Assembly: GCF_013004065.1 (NCBI RefSeq) | Contig: NZ_CP053084.1 | Coordinates: 1,736,001 to 1,800,000, forward strand | DNA from: Limnobacter sp. SAORIC-580 | GTDB taxonomy: Bacteria; Pseudomonadota; Gammaproteobacteria; Burkholderiales; Burkholderiaceae_B | DNA length: 64,000 bases | Direction: 5' to 3' | In this document: positions 19,765-29,857 of the stretch, one piece after another | Layout: each line of letters starts with the position of its first letter | Numbering within the stretch: the stretch's first letter is position 1 | Notes under the pieces: model-generated | The model's database searches: none | The model's input: only the letters and a program-made list of their open reading frames with translations | Told to the model about the DNA's origin: nothing | Translations under genes and position numbers: made by a program

Positions 19765-19914
19765 AAATAACCAATATTGGGTTCAAATTCCGATCAAATC
19801 GGGGAAAAACAAAGTGAAGGCTGGACTACGCTCAATCGGAAATTATAATCAATCGAACGAGCGGCCACGGCTGCCCACAGTGTATTCCCTTTTTTCAGGA
19901 CAGCCCCCAAGCCA

Positions 19915-21255
19915 ATGAGTAACGCTCCCAGCAACGACGACCTTTCCATGAACAGCCAAACCTTTGTTCAATGGCTGCGAACTGTTGCGCCTTACATTCA
20001 TGCCTTTCGGGGTAAAACCTTCGTGGTGGCGGTCGATGGAGAGTTGGCCTATCAAGGCTATCTGAATTCATTGGCCCAGGATTTGTCGCTGTTGCATGCA
20101 ATGGGCATGCGAATTGTGCTGGTGTGTGGTTCTCGCCCACAGGTTGAAGAACAATTGGCCTTGCGCAACATTCAACCCGCTTTTCACAAGGGCTGGCGAA
20201 TCACCGACAAAGGCGCACTGGAGTGCGCCAAGGAAGCCGCAGGTGAACTGCGCCTGGACATTGAAGCAGCATTTTCCCAAGGCTTGCCCAACACGCCGAT
20301 GGCGCATTCATCCATGCGCGTTATTTCAGGCAACTTCATCACGGCTCGCCCCATGGGTATTCTGGATGGCGTGGATTTGCAGCACACCGGCCTGGTTCGA
20401 AAAATAGATGTCACCGCCATTCAAATGAGCCTGAACAGCAGTGCGATTGTGCTGCTGTCCACGATCGGCTTCTCGCCCACGGGCGAAGCATTCAACCTGA
20501 GCATGGAAGATGTTGCAACCAGCACTGCGCGCGCAATCAAGGCGGACAAGCTGATTTTTGTCAGCCAGATTGAAGGCATCTTCGACAAAAGCGGCAAGCT
20601 GCTTGAAGAACTTGAGCTGGACCGTGCACGTGAAATCATGCTTCAGGAGGACCTGCCCGAGCTGACCAAAGACTATCTGGAGTGCTGCATTCTGGCGGTG
20701 CAAGGCGGCGTGGGACGTGCACACATTGTGCCGCTGAACCTGGATGGCGGTGTCATGCTGGAACTATTCTCGCACGATGGTGTGGGCACCATGGTTTCCG
20801 AGGAAAACCTGGAAAGTTTGCGCCAAGCGACACTGGATGATTCAGGTGGTATCAAAACCCTGATCGAACCGCTTGAAATGGCGGGAATTCTGGTGCGCCG
20901 CGGGCGCGACCGCATTGAACGTGACATCGACCATTTCACCGTTCTGGAGCACGATGGTATTTTGTGGGGCTGTGCAGCCATGTACCCCTACCATGCAGAG
21001 GGTGTGGCTGAGTTGGCTTGCCTGGTGGTGCACCCTTCATGGCAAGGCACAGGAGATGGCGAACGTTTGCTGAAAAAAATTGAACACGACGCACGCAAAC
21101 AAGGCCTAAAACAGCTGTTTGTGCTGACCACACAAACATCGCATTTTTTTCTGAAGCGCGGCTTTGTGGTGGGAGATGTGGACAAACTGCCAATCGAACG
21201 CAAACGCCTTTACGACTGGAACCGGAAGTCGCAAGTCATGATTAAAACGCTGTGA
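19915..21255 (+). CDS. argA: Amino-acid N-acetyltransferase (N-acetylglutamate synthase)
   Basis: A 446-residue enzyme making N-acetylglutamate from glutamate and acetyl-CoA, the first step of arginine synthesis. Residues about 20-290 form the amino-acid-kinase-like domain (FRGKTFVVAVDGEL, VLVCGSRPQVEEQL), which carries feedback control in the family; residues about 300-446 form the GNAT domain (LVVHPSWQGTGDGERLLKKI). Length matches ArgA. The ATG at 19915 has a weak ribosome site and a second ATG at 19948 is possible. metC follows after 22 nt and may be co-transcribed. Confidence 0.95.
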   Translation: MSNAPSNDDLSMNSQTFVQWLRTVAPYIHAFRGKTFVVAVDGELAYQGYLNSLAQDLSLLHAMGMRIVLVCGSRPQVEEQLALRNIQPAFHKGWRITDKGALECAKEAAGELRLDIEAAFSQGLPNTPMAHSSMRVISGNFITARPMGILDGVDLQHTGLVRKIDVTAIQMSLNSSAIVLLSTIGFSPTGEAFNLSMEDVATSTARAIKADKLIFVSQIEGIFDKSGKLLEELELDRAREIMLQEDLPELTKDYLECCILAVQGGVGRAHIVPLNLDGGVMLELFSHDGVGTMVSEENLESLRQATLDDSGGIKTLIEPLEMAGILVRRGRDRIERDIDHFTVLEHDGILWGCAAMYPYHAEGVAELACLVVHPSWQGTGDGERLLKKIEHDARKQGLKQLFVLTTQTSHFFLKRGFVVGDVDKLPIERKRLYDWNRKSQVMIKTL

Positions 21256-21277
21256 CCGGGCACACAAAGCGCGCCCT

Positions 21278-22486
21278 ATGAGTACTTTCAAACACAAGCC
21301 TGCCGTGCGCGGCCCAAGCACTGAAATCATCCACTCGAAGCCGGTCAGTAGCGCGGGCTTCTCCGCGCTGCCTGTACCCGTGTACCGAGGATCCAGCACG
21401 TTTTTTGACAACACGGCAGCCCAACGCGCAACAGTAAACCCACTTGGGCTTGACTACAGTTATGGCTTGCACGGCAACCCCACGCAGTACACGCTGGCGA
21501 AAAAACTGGCTGAAATAGAGGGTGCCACCCACGCGCTGGTGTGCCCTTCCGGGCTGACCGGCATTGCACTGGTGGCCCAAGCCTGCCTGAAAAGTGGCGA
21601 CCATTGGTTGATTCCGGAAAATGTGTATGGCCCCGTGCAAGCCTTGGCGAGAAGCCTGCATATGGACTATGGCGTGGAGTTTTCAGAATACGACCCCTGC
21701 AACGCAAGCAGTGTGGCGGAAGGCTTGCGCACCAACACCACACTGGTGTGGACTGAAGCACCAGGCTCACTCACTTTTGAAGTGCCCGATTTACAAGCCA
21801 TTGTAGCCCTTGCGAAAGCCCATGGTGCACGCACTGGCATCGACAACACCTGGGCGGCGGGAATTGCCTACAAACCTTTCGAGCATGGTTTTGACTTCAG
21901 TGTGCAGGCGCTGACCAAATACCAGTGTGGCCATGCCGATGTATTGATGGGTGCGGTGTTAAGCAACAACACCAAGGCATTTGCAGATTTGGAACGAAAA
22001 AACCGGATATTGGGCTTGGGTGTGTCACCCGCTGATTGCGACCTCGTGTTACGCGGCCTGCTCACGCTGCCCTTGCGCTACAAGCAGCAAGCTGACAACG
22101 GCTTGCTGGTGGCCACTGCTTTGAAGCAACACCCCGCAGTTGCGCGGGTGCTTCACCCGGAGTTTCCGGAGTGCCCAGGCCATGCGTTTTACAAACGCGA
22201 CTTCAATGGCTTTGCCAGTATTTTTTCGATCGTGTTGAAAGCGCAGTACTCGGATGAACAGGCCTGCGCAATCATCGATAACCTGAAGCTGTTCAAGATT
22301 GCGTATTCATGGGGTGGGCCTGAAAGCTTGGGATTGGTGGTGAACATTCCTGACAGCCGAAGACGCCACCTTGCAGACGAGCACGGCCGCTGCGGGCCAA
22401 TACTTCGTTTGGCCATTGGGCTGGAGGAGCCGGCGGATTTAATTGCTGATTTGATGCAAGCACTTGATACAACGAACCGGGCTTAA
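21278..22486 (+). CDS. metC: Cystathionine beta-lyase
   Basis: A 402-residue PLP enzyme of the Cys/Met metabolism family, cleaving cystathionine to homocysteine, pyruvate and ammonia. Visible are YSYGLHGNPTQYTLAKKLAE near residue 65, the substrate/PLP region GIDNTWAAGIAYKPFEHG near 190, and the PLP lysine in ALTKYQCGHADVLMG near 215. The GNPT motif and TKY context favour MetC over cystathionine gamma-synthase. It follows argA on the same strand and works in the pathway that metE completes elsewhere in the window. Confidence 0.92.
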   Translation: MSTFKHKPAVRGPSTEIIHSKPVSSAGFSALPVPVYRGSSTFFDNTAAQRATVNPLGLDYSYGLHGNPTQYTLAKKLAEIEGATHALVCPSGLTGIALVAQACLKSGDHWLIPENVYGPVQALARSLHMDYGVEFSEYDPCNASSVAEGLRTNTTLVWTEAPGSLTFEVPDLQAIVALAKAHGARTGIDNTWAAGIAYKPFEHGFDFSVQALTKYQCGHADVLMGAVLSNNTKAFADLERKNRILGLGVSPADCDLVLRGLLTLPLRYKQQADNGLLVATALKQHPAVARVLHPEFPECPGHAFYKRDFNGFASIFSIVLKAQYSDEQACAIIDNLKLFKIAYSWGGPESLGLVVNIPDSRRRHLADEHGRCGPILRLAIGLEEPADLIADLMQALDTTNRA

Positions 22487-22501
22487 ACAAAATTCAGTGA
22501 A

Positions 22502-22525
22502 GGACGCGCTGCCGGCAACGCGTCC
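22502..22525. terminator. Hairpin between convergent metC and the decarboxylase
   Basis: A 7-bp stem GGACGCG/CGCGTCC with a 10-nt loop, weakly extended by flanking TTCAG/CTGAA, in the 49-bp convergent gap. There is no clear T-run, so terminator function is probable but not certain. Confidence 0.45.
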
Positions 22526-22535
22526 CTGAAACCCT

Positions 22536-24791
22536 TTATACCTTCACGCAATCCACAAAGTAACTCACATGGCCTTGTTCGTCTTCAATTTCGACCAAAC
22601 CGTGAATGTCGGTCTCGAAGCCGGGAAACTGCTTGTTGAAATCGCGTGCAAAGCGCAAATAATCCACAATCGTCGCGTTGAAAATTTCACCGGGGATCAA
22701 CAATGGAATTCCCGGCGGATAAGGCGTCAGCAAAGCTGACGTAATGCGACCTTCCAGTTCGTCAATCGCCACGCGTTCAATTTCACGGTGCGCCACTTTG
22801 GCATAGGCATCAGCAGGCACCATCGCGGGTTGCATGTCGCTCAGGTACATTTCAGTGGTCAAACGCGCCACGTCTTTCTTGCGATACATGTCGTGAATCG
22901 TATTGCACAAGTCGCGCAAGCCCACACGCTCGTAGCGCGGATGTGCCTGGCAAAACTCGGGGATTACCCGCCACAACGGCTGGTTTTTGTCGTAATCATC
23001 CTTGAACTGCTGAAGCGCAGTCACCAGAGTATTCCAGCGGCCCTTGGTAATGCCGATGGTGAACATGATGAAGAACGAATACAAACCAGTTTTTTCAACA
23101 ATAACACCGTGTTCAGCCAGATACTTGGTCACGATCGACGCAGGAATGCCGGCATCAGAGAACTGACCATTCACATCCAGGCCTGGGTTAACAATGGTCG
23201 CCTTGATTGGGTCAAGCATGTTAAAACCATTGGCCATTTTGCCAAAACCGTGCCAGGTGTCGGTGGTGTGGATCAACCAGTCGTCGCGCGGGCTCATGCC
23301 CTCTTCGCTCAACACGTCAGGGCCCCAAACCTTGAACCACCAGTCGTCGCCAAACTCCTCGGAAACTTTGCGCATGGCGCGGCGGAAATCAAGCGCCTCC
23401 ATGATGCTTTCCTCAACCAAGGCGGTACCGCCTGGAGGCTCCATCATGGCGGCAGCCACGTCACAGCTTGCAATAATTGCGTATTGCGGGCTGGTGGATG
23501 TGTGCATCAAATAGGCTTCGTTGAAAATATGGCGATCGAGTTTGCGGTTTTCACTTTCCTGCACCAGAATTTGTGAAGCCTGAGACAAACCTGCCAGCAT
23601 TTTATGGGTAGATTGCGTGGCAAACACCAGAGAGTCTTTGGTGCGCGGGCGGTCGCGACCAATCGCATGCATGTCCTTGTACATGGGGTGGAAGCTGGCG
23701 TGCGGCAACCAGGCTTCATCAAAGTGCAAGGTGTCAATTTCAGAGCCCAACACCTCTTTGATCATTTCCACGTTGTACAAAACACCATCGTAGGTGCTTT
23801 GCGTGATCGTCAAAATGCGGGGCTTCTTGTTCTTGGCTTTGCTGGCAAACGGATGGTTTGCAATTTTCTTGGCAATGCTCTCGGGCTTGAATTCTTCAAG
23901 CGGAATTGGACCAATAATGCCCAAATGATTGCGCGTGGGTGTCAAGAACACGGGAATGGCACCGGTCATGGTGATCGAATGCAAAATCGATTTGTGACAG
24001 TTGCGGTCTACCACCACGATATCGCCGGGTGCCACGTTGGCATGCCACACCATTTTGTTGGAAGTCGATGTTCCGTTGGTCACAAAGAAACAGTGGTCTG
24101 CATTGAAAATACGCGCCGCGTTGCGTTCCGAAGCTGCAACCGGACCGGTGTGGTCCAGCAGCTGACCTAGTTCATCTACAGCGTTACACACGTCGGCACG
24201 CAGCATGTTTTCACCAAAAAACTGGTGGAACATTTGCCCAACCGGGCTTTTTAGAAAAGCTACACCACCAGAGTGCCCTGGGCAGTGCCAGGAATAAGAG
24301 CCGTCTTGCGCGTAATGCACCAAAGCGCGGAAAAAGGGAGGAGCCAGGGAGTCCAGGTAACTTTTGGCCTCACGAATGATGTGGCGCGCTACGAATTCTG
24401 GTGTGTCCTCGAACATGTGAATAAACCCATGCAATTCTTTCAAGATCGCATTGGGAATGTGACGCGAAGTGCGGGTTTCACCGTACAGGTAAATTGGAAT
24501 ATCCGCGTTTTTAAAGCGAATTTCCTGCACAAAGTTGTTCAAGTTTTGAAGCGCGTCTTCGATTTCCTTCTTGCTGCCCAAGCCGAATTCTTCGTCGTCG
24601 ATGGACAAAATAAAGGCACTGGCGCGGCTTTGCTGCTGCGCAAACTGGGAAAGATCGTGATAACTCGTGACTCCCAATACCTCGACGCCCTCTTTCTCGA
24701 TGGCGTCTGCCAGGGCGCGAATGCCGAGACCAGATGCGTTCTCGGAGCGGAAATCTTCGTCAATAATGACAATGGGAAAACGAAATTTCAT
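22536..24791 (-). CDS. Basic amino-acid decarboxylase (arginine/lysine/ornithine), PLP-dependent
   Basis: A 751-residue group III decarboxylase with the expected parts: an N-terminal response-regulator-like wing domain (1-125), a PLP core with WHCPGHSGG (about 168), FVTNGTSTSNKMV (about 237), LHFDEAW (about 347) and the PLP lysine in STHKML (about 395), then a C-terminal domain. These enzymes turn Arg, Lys or Ornithine into agmatine, cadaverine or putrescine, for acid resistance or polyamine supply. The substrate cannot be decided by eye; homologues next to dcd are often annotated as arginine or lysine decarboxylase. Confidence 0.92.
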   Translation of the reverse strand: MKFRFPIVIIDEDFRSENASGLGIRALADAIEKEGVEVLGVTSYHDLSQFAQQQSRASAFILSIDDEEFGLGSKKEIEDALQNLNNFVQEIRFKNADIPIYLYGETRTSRHIPNAILKELHGFIHMFEDTPEFVARHIIREAKSYLDSLAPPFFRALVHYAQDGSYSWHCPGHSGGVAFLKSPVGQMFHQFFGENMLRADVCNAVDELGQLLDHTGPVAASERNAARIFNADHCFFVTNGTSTSNKMVWHANVAPGDIVVVDRNCHKSILHSITMTGAIPVFLTPTRNHLGIIGPIPLEEFKPESIAKKIANHPFASKAKNKKPRILTITQSTYDGVLYNVEMIKEVLGSEIDTLHFDEAWLPHASFHPMYKDMHAIGRDRPRTKDSLVFATQSTHKMLAGLSQASQILVQESENRKLDRHIFNEAYLMHTSTSPQYAIIASCDVAAAMMEPPGGTALVEESIMEALDFRRAMRKVSEEFGDDWWFKVWGPDVLSEEGMSPRDDWLIHTTDTWHGFGKMANGFNMLDPIKATIVNPGLDVNGQFSDAGIPASIVTKYLAEHGVIVEKTGLYSFFIMFTIGITKGRWNTLVTALQQFKDDYDKNQPLWRVIPEFCQAHPRYERVGLRDLCNTIHDMYRKKDVARLTTEMYLSDMQPAMVPADAYAKVAHREIERVAIDELEGRITSALLTPYPPGIPLLIPGEIFNATIVDYLRFARDFNKQFPGFETDIHGLVEIEDEQGHVSYFVDCVKV

Positions 24792-24907
24792 TGATCTTCC
24801 TGTGATCGGGGTTCAACACAAAACAAGGCTGCATTATCCACTACGCAGCCCCCTGTTCCAAGCCCTATTGTCGCGCATTTATCCCTCTATGTAGTGACTT
24901 CACAGAA

Positions 24908-26113
24908 ATGTCATCTGGCACGGGTTCAATAGGCGACTTTCCTGCTGACTGTCCTCCTTACCTGCCACGCATGCAGATCAACTCCATATCAGCCTCGCCC
25001 GGTCAATTTACCCCGCCCACGACGCCTTTTCGCCCGGCTCGCAGCTTGACCAAGCGATTGGACAACTACATGAACAACTACGACATGGGCTTTGAACGTG
25101 TTGCCAAAGTAAGGGCAAAAGTACTGAGCCGAACTGGTCACACCCATGCGTTTGACAGGGCTTTGGTGCTACCGGAGCAATACAGAAGTCGGGGGGTTCG
25201 TGCATTAATACACCTTGCCAAACACACGGAGGAAATGGCTGAAGGTTTGGCCGACATCTCGGGGCTGGCCGAACGTTTGACGAGAAACCTGATTTCATCC
25301 GGGGAAAAATCCGACATGGCCTTGGTGATAGCGTCTGCAGTTGGTCGTGTAATTTCTGGTCAGCTGAATTTGGGTGGCATGGCTGTGCACAAAGTGGCGG
25401 GTGCTGCACTGTATGGCGTTTCTTCAATCTTGAGTATTGCAGCCCTGGGTTTGATCAAAACAGGCCTGGCCACACGCAGAACCGGGGCAGAAATAGCCCA
25501 GGCGGCAACAAGATCAAGTTTTGATTCGAGCGCTTACTTGATCGTAGCGAGGAAGCTGCTTGCATGCAAAGAACAGATGCTCACCAAAATACTGGACAAG
25601 ACTGGCAAGCCTGAAAATCGGAGAAACTGTGCGATTCAAAGTTGGGTGAAGTACATGTCGAGGCACCGAAGCTCGGTGCCAGAGCATTTGGTGTCGAAAC
25701 GGCAAGCCAATTGCAACTACATTTGGCAGAATATTCACCAGTACGGCCTGGTAACTCGGTCACTGATGCACATTGCCTACGGCACTTTTCAGGGCATCAA
25801 CAAATTGCTTGTTTCTTATGACAAGCATATTGGCGTTGCAATCGGCAATCACTTGTTGGGGAAAAAGCTTGGCAGCGTATTGGGCTGTCGGCTGGGAATG
25901 ACAGTTTCGGTGGGCGCCGCTGCGGCGATCTCGGTACCCATGTCGCCATTTCTTGTCGGAATTTCCACGGTAGGTGCAATAGCTTGTGGCGTTGCCTTGC
26001 TGGCTTTGATGTTGGCCAAGTTGAATGTTCAGTTGATCCATGACTGGAAAGGGAACATTCAACGGCCCTTGCGAAATCAGGTTTTTGGCAAAGTAACGCC
26101 CACCTGGCCTTGA
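24908..26113 (+). CDS. Unknown protein with disordered N-terminus and two long hydrophobic regions
   Basis: A 401-residue protein I do not recognise. Residues 1-50 are rich in Ser, Thr and Pro without a Sec signal peptide. Residues about 60-135 look helical and charged. Two long hydrophobic, glycine-rich stretches lie at about 138-188 and 325-371, separated by a basic, cysteine-containing region. The start is uncertain (ATG at 24908 or 24971, neither with a good ribosome site). It sits alone on the plus strand between the decarboxylase and dcd, and its last 37 nt overlap the 3' end of dcd. The overall shape resembles some secreted pore-forming or membrane-targeting effectors, but that is inference. 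Confidence 0.7.
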   Translation: MSSGTGSIGDFPADCPPYLPRMQINSISASPGQFTPPTTPFRPARSLTKRLDNYMNNYDMGFERVAKVRAKVLSRTGHTHAFDRALVLPEQYRSRGVRALIHLAKHTEEMAEGLADISGLAERLTRNLISSGEKSDMALVIASAVGRVISGQLNLGGMAVHKVAGAALYGVSSILSIAALGLIKTGLATRRTGAEIAQAATRSSFDSSAYLIVARKLLACKEQMLTKILDKTGKPENRRNCAIQSWVKYMSRHRSSVPEHLVSKRQANCNYIWQNIHQYGLVTRSLMHIAYGTFQGINKLLVSYDKHIGVAIGNHLLGKKLGSVLGCRLGMTVSVGAAAAISVPMSPFLVGISTVGAIACGVALLALMLAKLNVQLIHDWKGNIQRPLRNQVFGKVTPTWP

Positions 26114-26643
26114 TACTTGCCACCACGGTCGCGATAAGACGTTTCACACACTTCATCGCTTTCAAAGAAAAGCACCTGGGCACAACCCTCGCCCGCATAA
26201 ATTTTGGCAGGCAATGGCGTGGTGTTTGAGAACTCGAGCGTCACATAACCTTCCCATTCAGGCTCAAAAGGCGTGACGTTGACAATAATGCCACAACGCG
26301 CGTACGTACTTTTTCCCAGGCAAATCGTGAGCACATTGCGGGGAATCCGGAAATATTCAACTGTGCGAGCCAGGGCAAACGAGTTCGGCGGAATAATGCA
26401 CACATCGCCTTTGAAATCTACGAAACTTTTCTCGTCAAAATTTTTCGGATCAACAATGGTGCTGTTGATGTTCGTGAAAATTTTGAACTCGTCGGCACAA
26501 CGGATATCGTAACCATAGCTGGACGTGCCATACGACACGATTCTTTTGTCGCCTGCATAACGAACCTGGCCCGGCTCAAAGGGTTCGATCATCCCCGTGC
26601 TTTCAGCCATTCTGCGAATCCACTTGTCCGATTTAATGCTCAT
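26077..26643 (-). CDS. dcd: dCTP deaminase
   Basis: A 188-residue trimeric enzyme deaminating dCTP to dUTP, feeding dTMP synthesis. It starts [14 protein letters not shown], typical of betaproteobacterial Dcd, and contains [29 protein letters not shown] and the nucleotide-binding [19 protein letters not shown] stretch. The ATG at 26643 is chosen over a GTG two codons upstream. It is convergent with and overlaps the unknown 401-residue gene. Confidence 0.97.
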   Translation of the reverse strand: MSIKSDKWIRRMAESTGMIEPFEPGQVRYAGDKRIVSYGTSSYGYDIRCADEFKIFTNINSTIVDPKNFDEKSFVDFKGDVCIIPPNSFALARTVEYFRIPRNVLTICLGKSTYARCGIIVNVTPFEPEWEGYVTLEFSNTTPLPAKIYAGEGCAQVLFFESDEVCETSYRDRGGKYQGQVGVTLPKT

Positions 26644-26697
26644 GCTCACTTTGCTTTAATGAAGTTCAATAGGCGAAATGTTACATGAGACAAGACA

Positions 26698-27237
26698 TCA
26701 CTGATTCATCCCATCGAGAATCTCGGTTAATTCCTGCATGACCGAATTGGCCAAGGCGTCAAAAAACACCTGTATCAAATTCGCCATTTGTGCACCCGTG
26801 ACCCCTTGCAGGGGCAACTGCATGAGGAACTCCAGGTTTTCCGTTTCCATGTTGATGCCCACCTGATACTGAAAATCAAGTACATGAACCATGGCATGCG
26901 CTTCCGCCAAAAAATGCAGACATATTTCAGCAGAGCTTGGCTCGTTCATGTTGTACAGGGGAAAAGCCATCACTACCCATCTTGCGTTTTGCGACTCGCC
27001 AGCGCGAAACGACAGCTCGAACTGCTCTTTTTTGGCCATGATCACGCCCAGCCCATCAAACCAGCGCATTCCGGCCAAAGAAATCGCCTCGTGAAGTAAA
27101 TTTGCCTCCTCCATGGAAAAACCTGATTCCATGCGGGCCGCGGCGGGTCGCTCCGATTTGGGCCCTTGCGACCCTTGGGCCTTGAATGTTTGAGATTGCG
27201 AACCCAAAGGCGAGCGAGGCATGTTATTTTTATTCAT
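26698..27237 (-). CDS. Unknown protein, possibly CesT/Tir-chaperone-like
   Basis: A 179-residue protein. Residues 1-38 are basic and probably disordered; residues about 40-175 look like a compact alpha/beta domain. The order of elements (helix with LLHEAISLAG, strands around FELSFRAGE and WVVMAFPLYN, helix EICLHFLAEAHA, strands NLEFLMQLPLQG, final helix ANLIQVFFDALANSVM) resembles the type III secretion chaperone fold. This is a by-eye fold guess, not a recognised family. It lies between the peptidase gene and dcd on the same strand, 54 nt from dcd. Confidence 0.65.
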   Translation of the reverse strand: MNKNNMPRSPLGSQSQTFKAQGSQGPKSERPAAARMESGFSMEEANLLHEAISLAGMRWFDGLGVIMAKKEQFELSFRAGESQNARWVVMAFPLYNMNEPSSAEICLHFLAEAHAMVHVLDFQYQVGINMETENLEFLMQLPLQGVTGAQMANLIQVFFDALANSVMQELTEILDGMNQ

Positions 27238-27311
27238 GAAGTGAAGTGACTCTATTAACTGGATACGTATTGAGTAGGCTAGAGACAGGGAAGGTTCCGC
27301 GCGTGTTTGCG

Positions 27312-28316
27312 TCAGACCAACAGATGATGACGGGATACTTCCTGCGAAATGGCCTTGATCATTTCAGCAGAATCAGGAAGATGCCCTGTGCCGGGCAACT
27401 CGATCAAGCTAGAACGCACAACAATTTCCGACAGCAGTTTTGAACCCCCCGGGGGGCACACTCGGTCATTCATGCCTTGAATAATCGACATTGGCCATGG
27501 TGACTGGCTAATTTTCGAGAACAGAGAGAGAAGATCTTGCGGAGACAAAAAGCAGTCATGCCGCAGGAAATGCGCTTGCAAGCGGTATTTGCGCACCAAT
27601 GCAAGCTCTTGAACATCGCTTAAAAAGGGCCTTTTGCTGTCAAAGCCCCCTGCTTTGCCTGTCAGCAAAGCGGTCTCCAATTTGTTCCAGGCCACCGATA
27701 ATTCCAAAAGGTGCTCGGGCGTGGCGACCTCAAAGCATTCGCAAACAAAATCGGTTCGGGCTCCGGGTCCGAAGTGTTCTGCAAAATAATCAGGGGCAAG
27801 TCGCTCCAGCAACTCAAAAAAAGCATCCACACGCGGACGCATGGGCAAAAACGGGGCGCGCAGTACTACGCTGGCGACCTGCTCTGGCCGGTATGCAGCA
27901 ATCGCCAAAGCCAGAGTACCGCCCCAAGACCCGCCCAGAATGTGAAATTTCGGAATATTCAGCCGATCGGCAACCTCGAGCGCATCATCGACGAAACGCT
28001 GCAAGTCGATCACACTGAGATCGAGATCTTCGCTCAAACCGCTGTTGCGCTGATCAAACCCGAACCAGGGCAAACCTGCATATCGGATTGGTGCCACATG
28101 GGAGGCACCCAGACTTCCACCTGGGCCACCATGAAGTACCAGCCAGGGAAATTGACGTGCGCGATTGGCAAGGGGTTGGGCCAAACCCTGTTCGGCCCAC
28201 ACAGCGAGATTTCCGCCAGAATCCAGAACCACTTGCGGAGCCGACCACACACCGGCCAACCCCGCCTTTGGCGCGGGGCTGGCCACTTTGTGAAAGGTCA
28301 GTTCGTCTTTAGGCAC
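27312..28316 (-). CDS. Alpha/beta hydrolase, proline iminopeptidase-like (S33)
   Basis: A 334-residue alpha/beta hydrolase. The S33 hallmarks are HGGPGGS (oxyanion region, about residue 62), FDQRNSG (about 87) and the nucleophile elbow GGSWGG (about 128); Asp and His (GMNDRVCPPG and GTGHLPDS) follow near the C-terminus. Family members release N-terminal proline from peptides. No signal peptide is evident, so it is probably cytosolic. It follows apbC by 32 nt on the same strand. Confidence 0.88.
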   Translation of the reverse strand: MPKDELTFHKVASPAPKAGLAGVWSAPQVVLDSGGNLAVWAEQGLAQPLANRARQFPWLVLHGGPGGSLGASHVAPIRYAGLPWFGFDQRNSGLSEDLDLSVIDLQRFVDDALEVADRLNIPKFHILGGSWGGTLALAIAAYRPEQVASVVLRAPFLPMRPRVDAFFELLERLAPDYFAEHFGPGARTDFVCECFEVATPEHLLELSVAWNKLETALLTGKAGGFDSKRPFLSDVQELALVRKYRLQAHFLRHDCFLSPQDLLSLFSKISQSPWPMSIIQGMNDRVCPPGGSKLLSEIVVRSSLIELPGTGHLPDSAEMIKAISQEVSRHHLLV

Positions 28317-28348
28317 ATGAGCCCCCGAGGCGCCTTGGGAAAGAGGTT

Positions 28349-29440
28349 TTAAGTGTTTTGCACCACAATTGAAGGAAACTTCAAGGACATGTCTTTGGAC
28401 TGTTCAGCAATGCGGATGGCCACTTTGCGCGCAATTTCCTTGTATGTTCTCGCCAAATCGCCGTCAGGATCGGCCACCACTGTGGGTTTGCCAGAATCCG
28501 CCTGCATGCGAATCCGCATGTCGAGCGGCAGGCCACCCAGGTAATGAATGTTGTAATCCTTGGCCATTTTCTGGCCGCCACCGTCACCAAAAATATGTTC
28601 TTTGTGACCACAGTTTGTGCACACATGAATGGCCATGTTTTCAACCAGGCCAAGAATGGGTACACCCACTTTCTCGAACATTTTCAGGCCTTTGCGTGCA
28701 TCGAGCAAAGCGATGTCTTGCGGGGTGGTCACGATGACCGCGCCAGTCACTGGTACTTTCTGTGACAGTGTCAGCTGAATATCGCCGGTGCCAGGTGGCA
28801 TGTCCACAATCAGGTAATCCAGGTCTTTCCAGTTGGTTTGCTTCAACAACTGTTCAAGTGCACTGGTTACCATTGGACCGCGCCACACCATGGGTGTGTC
28901 TTCATCGATCAGAAAACCGATCGACATGGCCTGTACGCCATGACCTTCCATGGGATCGATAATTTGACCGTCGTCCGATTGTGGTCGCCCGGTGATGCCC
29001 AGCATGGTGGGCTGCGAAGGGCCATAAATATCGGCATCCAGCATGCCCACACGTGCACCCTCTGCGACCAGTGCCAGGGCCAGGTTCACAGCGGTGGTGC
29101 TTTTGCCCACACCACCTTTGCCAGAGGCAACTGCGATGATGTTCTTGACGTTGGGCATCGGCTTTAAACCTCGCTGCACGGCGTGGGTTTGAATTTTGAT
29201 GGTTGCGTTAACACTGACGTTTTCAACGCCTGGAACCTGCGAACGCACAGCGGCAATGGCCGCTTTGCGTAAACCATCCAGCTGGCTTTTGCCGGGATAG
29301 CTTAACTCCAAATCAAAACTGACATCGCCGCCATCTACTTGAATGTTCTTGATCAGTTTGGCGCTGATGAAGTCTTTGTTCAAATTGGGGTCAATGACAC
29401 TACGCAATGCATCGCGTACGGTGTCGGTACTCACTGACAT
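28349..29440 (-). CDS. apbC: Iron-sulfur cluster carrier protein ApbC (Mrp/NBP35 family)
   Basis: A 363-residue P-loop ATPase that binds and delivers iron-sulfur clusters. An N-terminal MIP18/DUF59-like domain covers about residues 1-85. The deviant Walker A is [13 protein letters not shown] (about 107). The cluster-ligand CxxC lies in [12 protein letters not shown] near residue 275. The ATG at 29440 follows GGAG; a GTG two codons upstream is less likely. It leads a minus-strand series with the S33 peptidase, the unknown 179-residue protein and dcd. Confidence 0.95.
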   Translation of the reverse strand: MSVSTDTVRDALRSVIDPNLNKDFISAKLIKNIQVDGGDVSFDLELSYPGKSQLDGLRKAAIAAVRSQVPGVENVSVNATIKIQTHAVQRGLKPMPNVKNIIAVASGKGGVGKSTTAVNLALALVAEGARVGMLDADIYGPSQPTMLGITGRPQSDDGQIIDPMEGHGVQAMSIGFLIDEDTPMVWRGPMVTSALEQLLKQTNWKDLDYLIVDMPPGTGDIQLTLSQKVPVTGAVIVTTPQDIALLDARKGLKMFEKVGVPILGLVENMAIHVCTNCGHKEHIFGDGGGQKMAKDYNIHYLGGLPLDMRIRMQADSGKPTVVADPDGDLARTYKEIARKVAIRIAEQSKDMSLKFPSIVVQNT

Positions 29441-29689
29441 ACACACTCTCCTCGAATCTTGTCTGGTATGGTCTTTGTTTGTATAGGCGTGAGTCTAGCG
29501 TGTTTTTCCCACAGCAGGCTTACACCCAATGGAAAGCCCTGCGTTCTAATGATTGTCGTTTACCCTAAAGCTATTAAATTCCAGGAAACAATCGTTACTA
29601 TCTATGACTTGAGCGCCACACCAACTTTTTTTACGCACAACTTGATAGCATTGCGGCACAAAAATTCAAATGTTGCTGGAGAGTTTGAA

Positions 29690-29854
29690 ATGAAAACTTA
29701 TGTATGTATTGTGTGTGGCTTGATTTATGACGAAGCCGCTGGCATGCCTTCGGAGGGCATACCAGCCGGTACACTGTGGGCCGATGTACCAGCAGACTGG
29801 CTTTGCCCGGACTGTGGCGTGGCTAAAAGCGACTTCGAAATGGTTGAAGTGTAA
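29690..29854 (+). CDS. Rubredoxin
   Basis: A 54-residue one-iron electron carrier. The two iron-binding pairs are CIVCG (residues 6-10) and CPDCG (about 39-43), with the typical [11 protein letters not shown] and [17 protein letters not shown] stretches. The ATG follows GGAGAG at good spacing; an open frame extends upstream to 29459 but encodes no rubredoxin-like sequence. The partner may be an alkane hydroxylase or a reductase elsewhere. The upstream 249 bp divergent from apbC is AT-rich and presumably holds both promoters. Confidence 0.95.
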   Translation: MKTYVCIVCGLIYDEAAGMPSEGIPAGTLWADVPADWLCPDCGVAKSDFEMVEV

Positions 29855-29857
29855 GCA

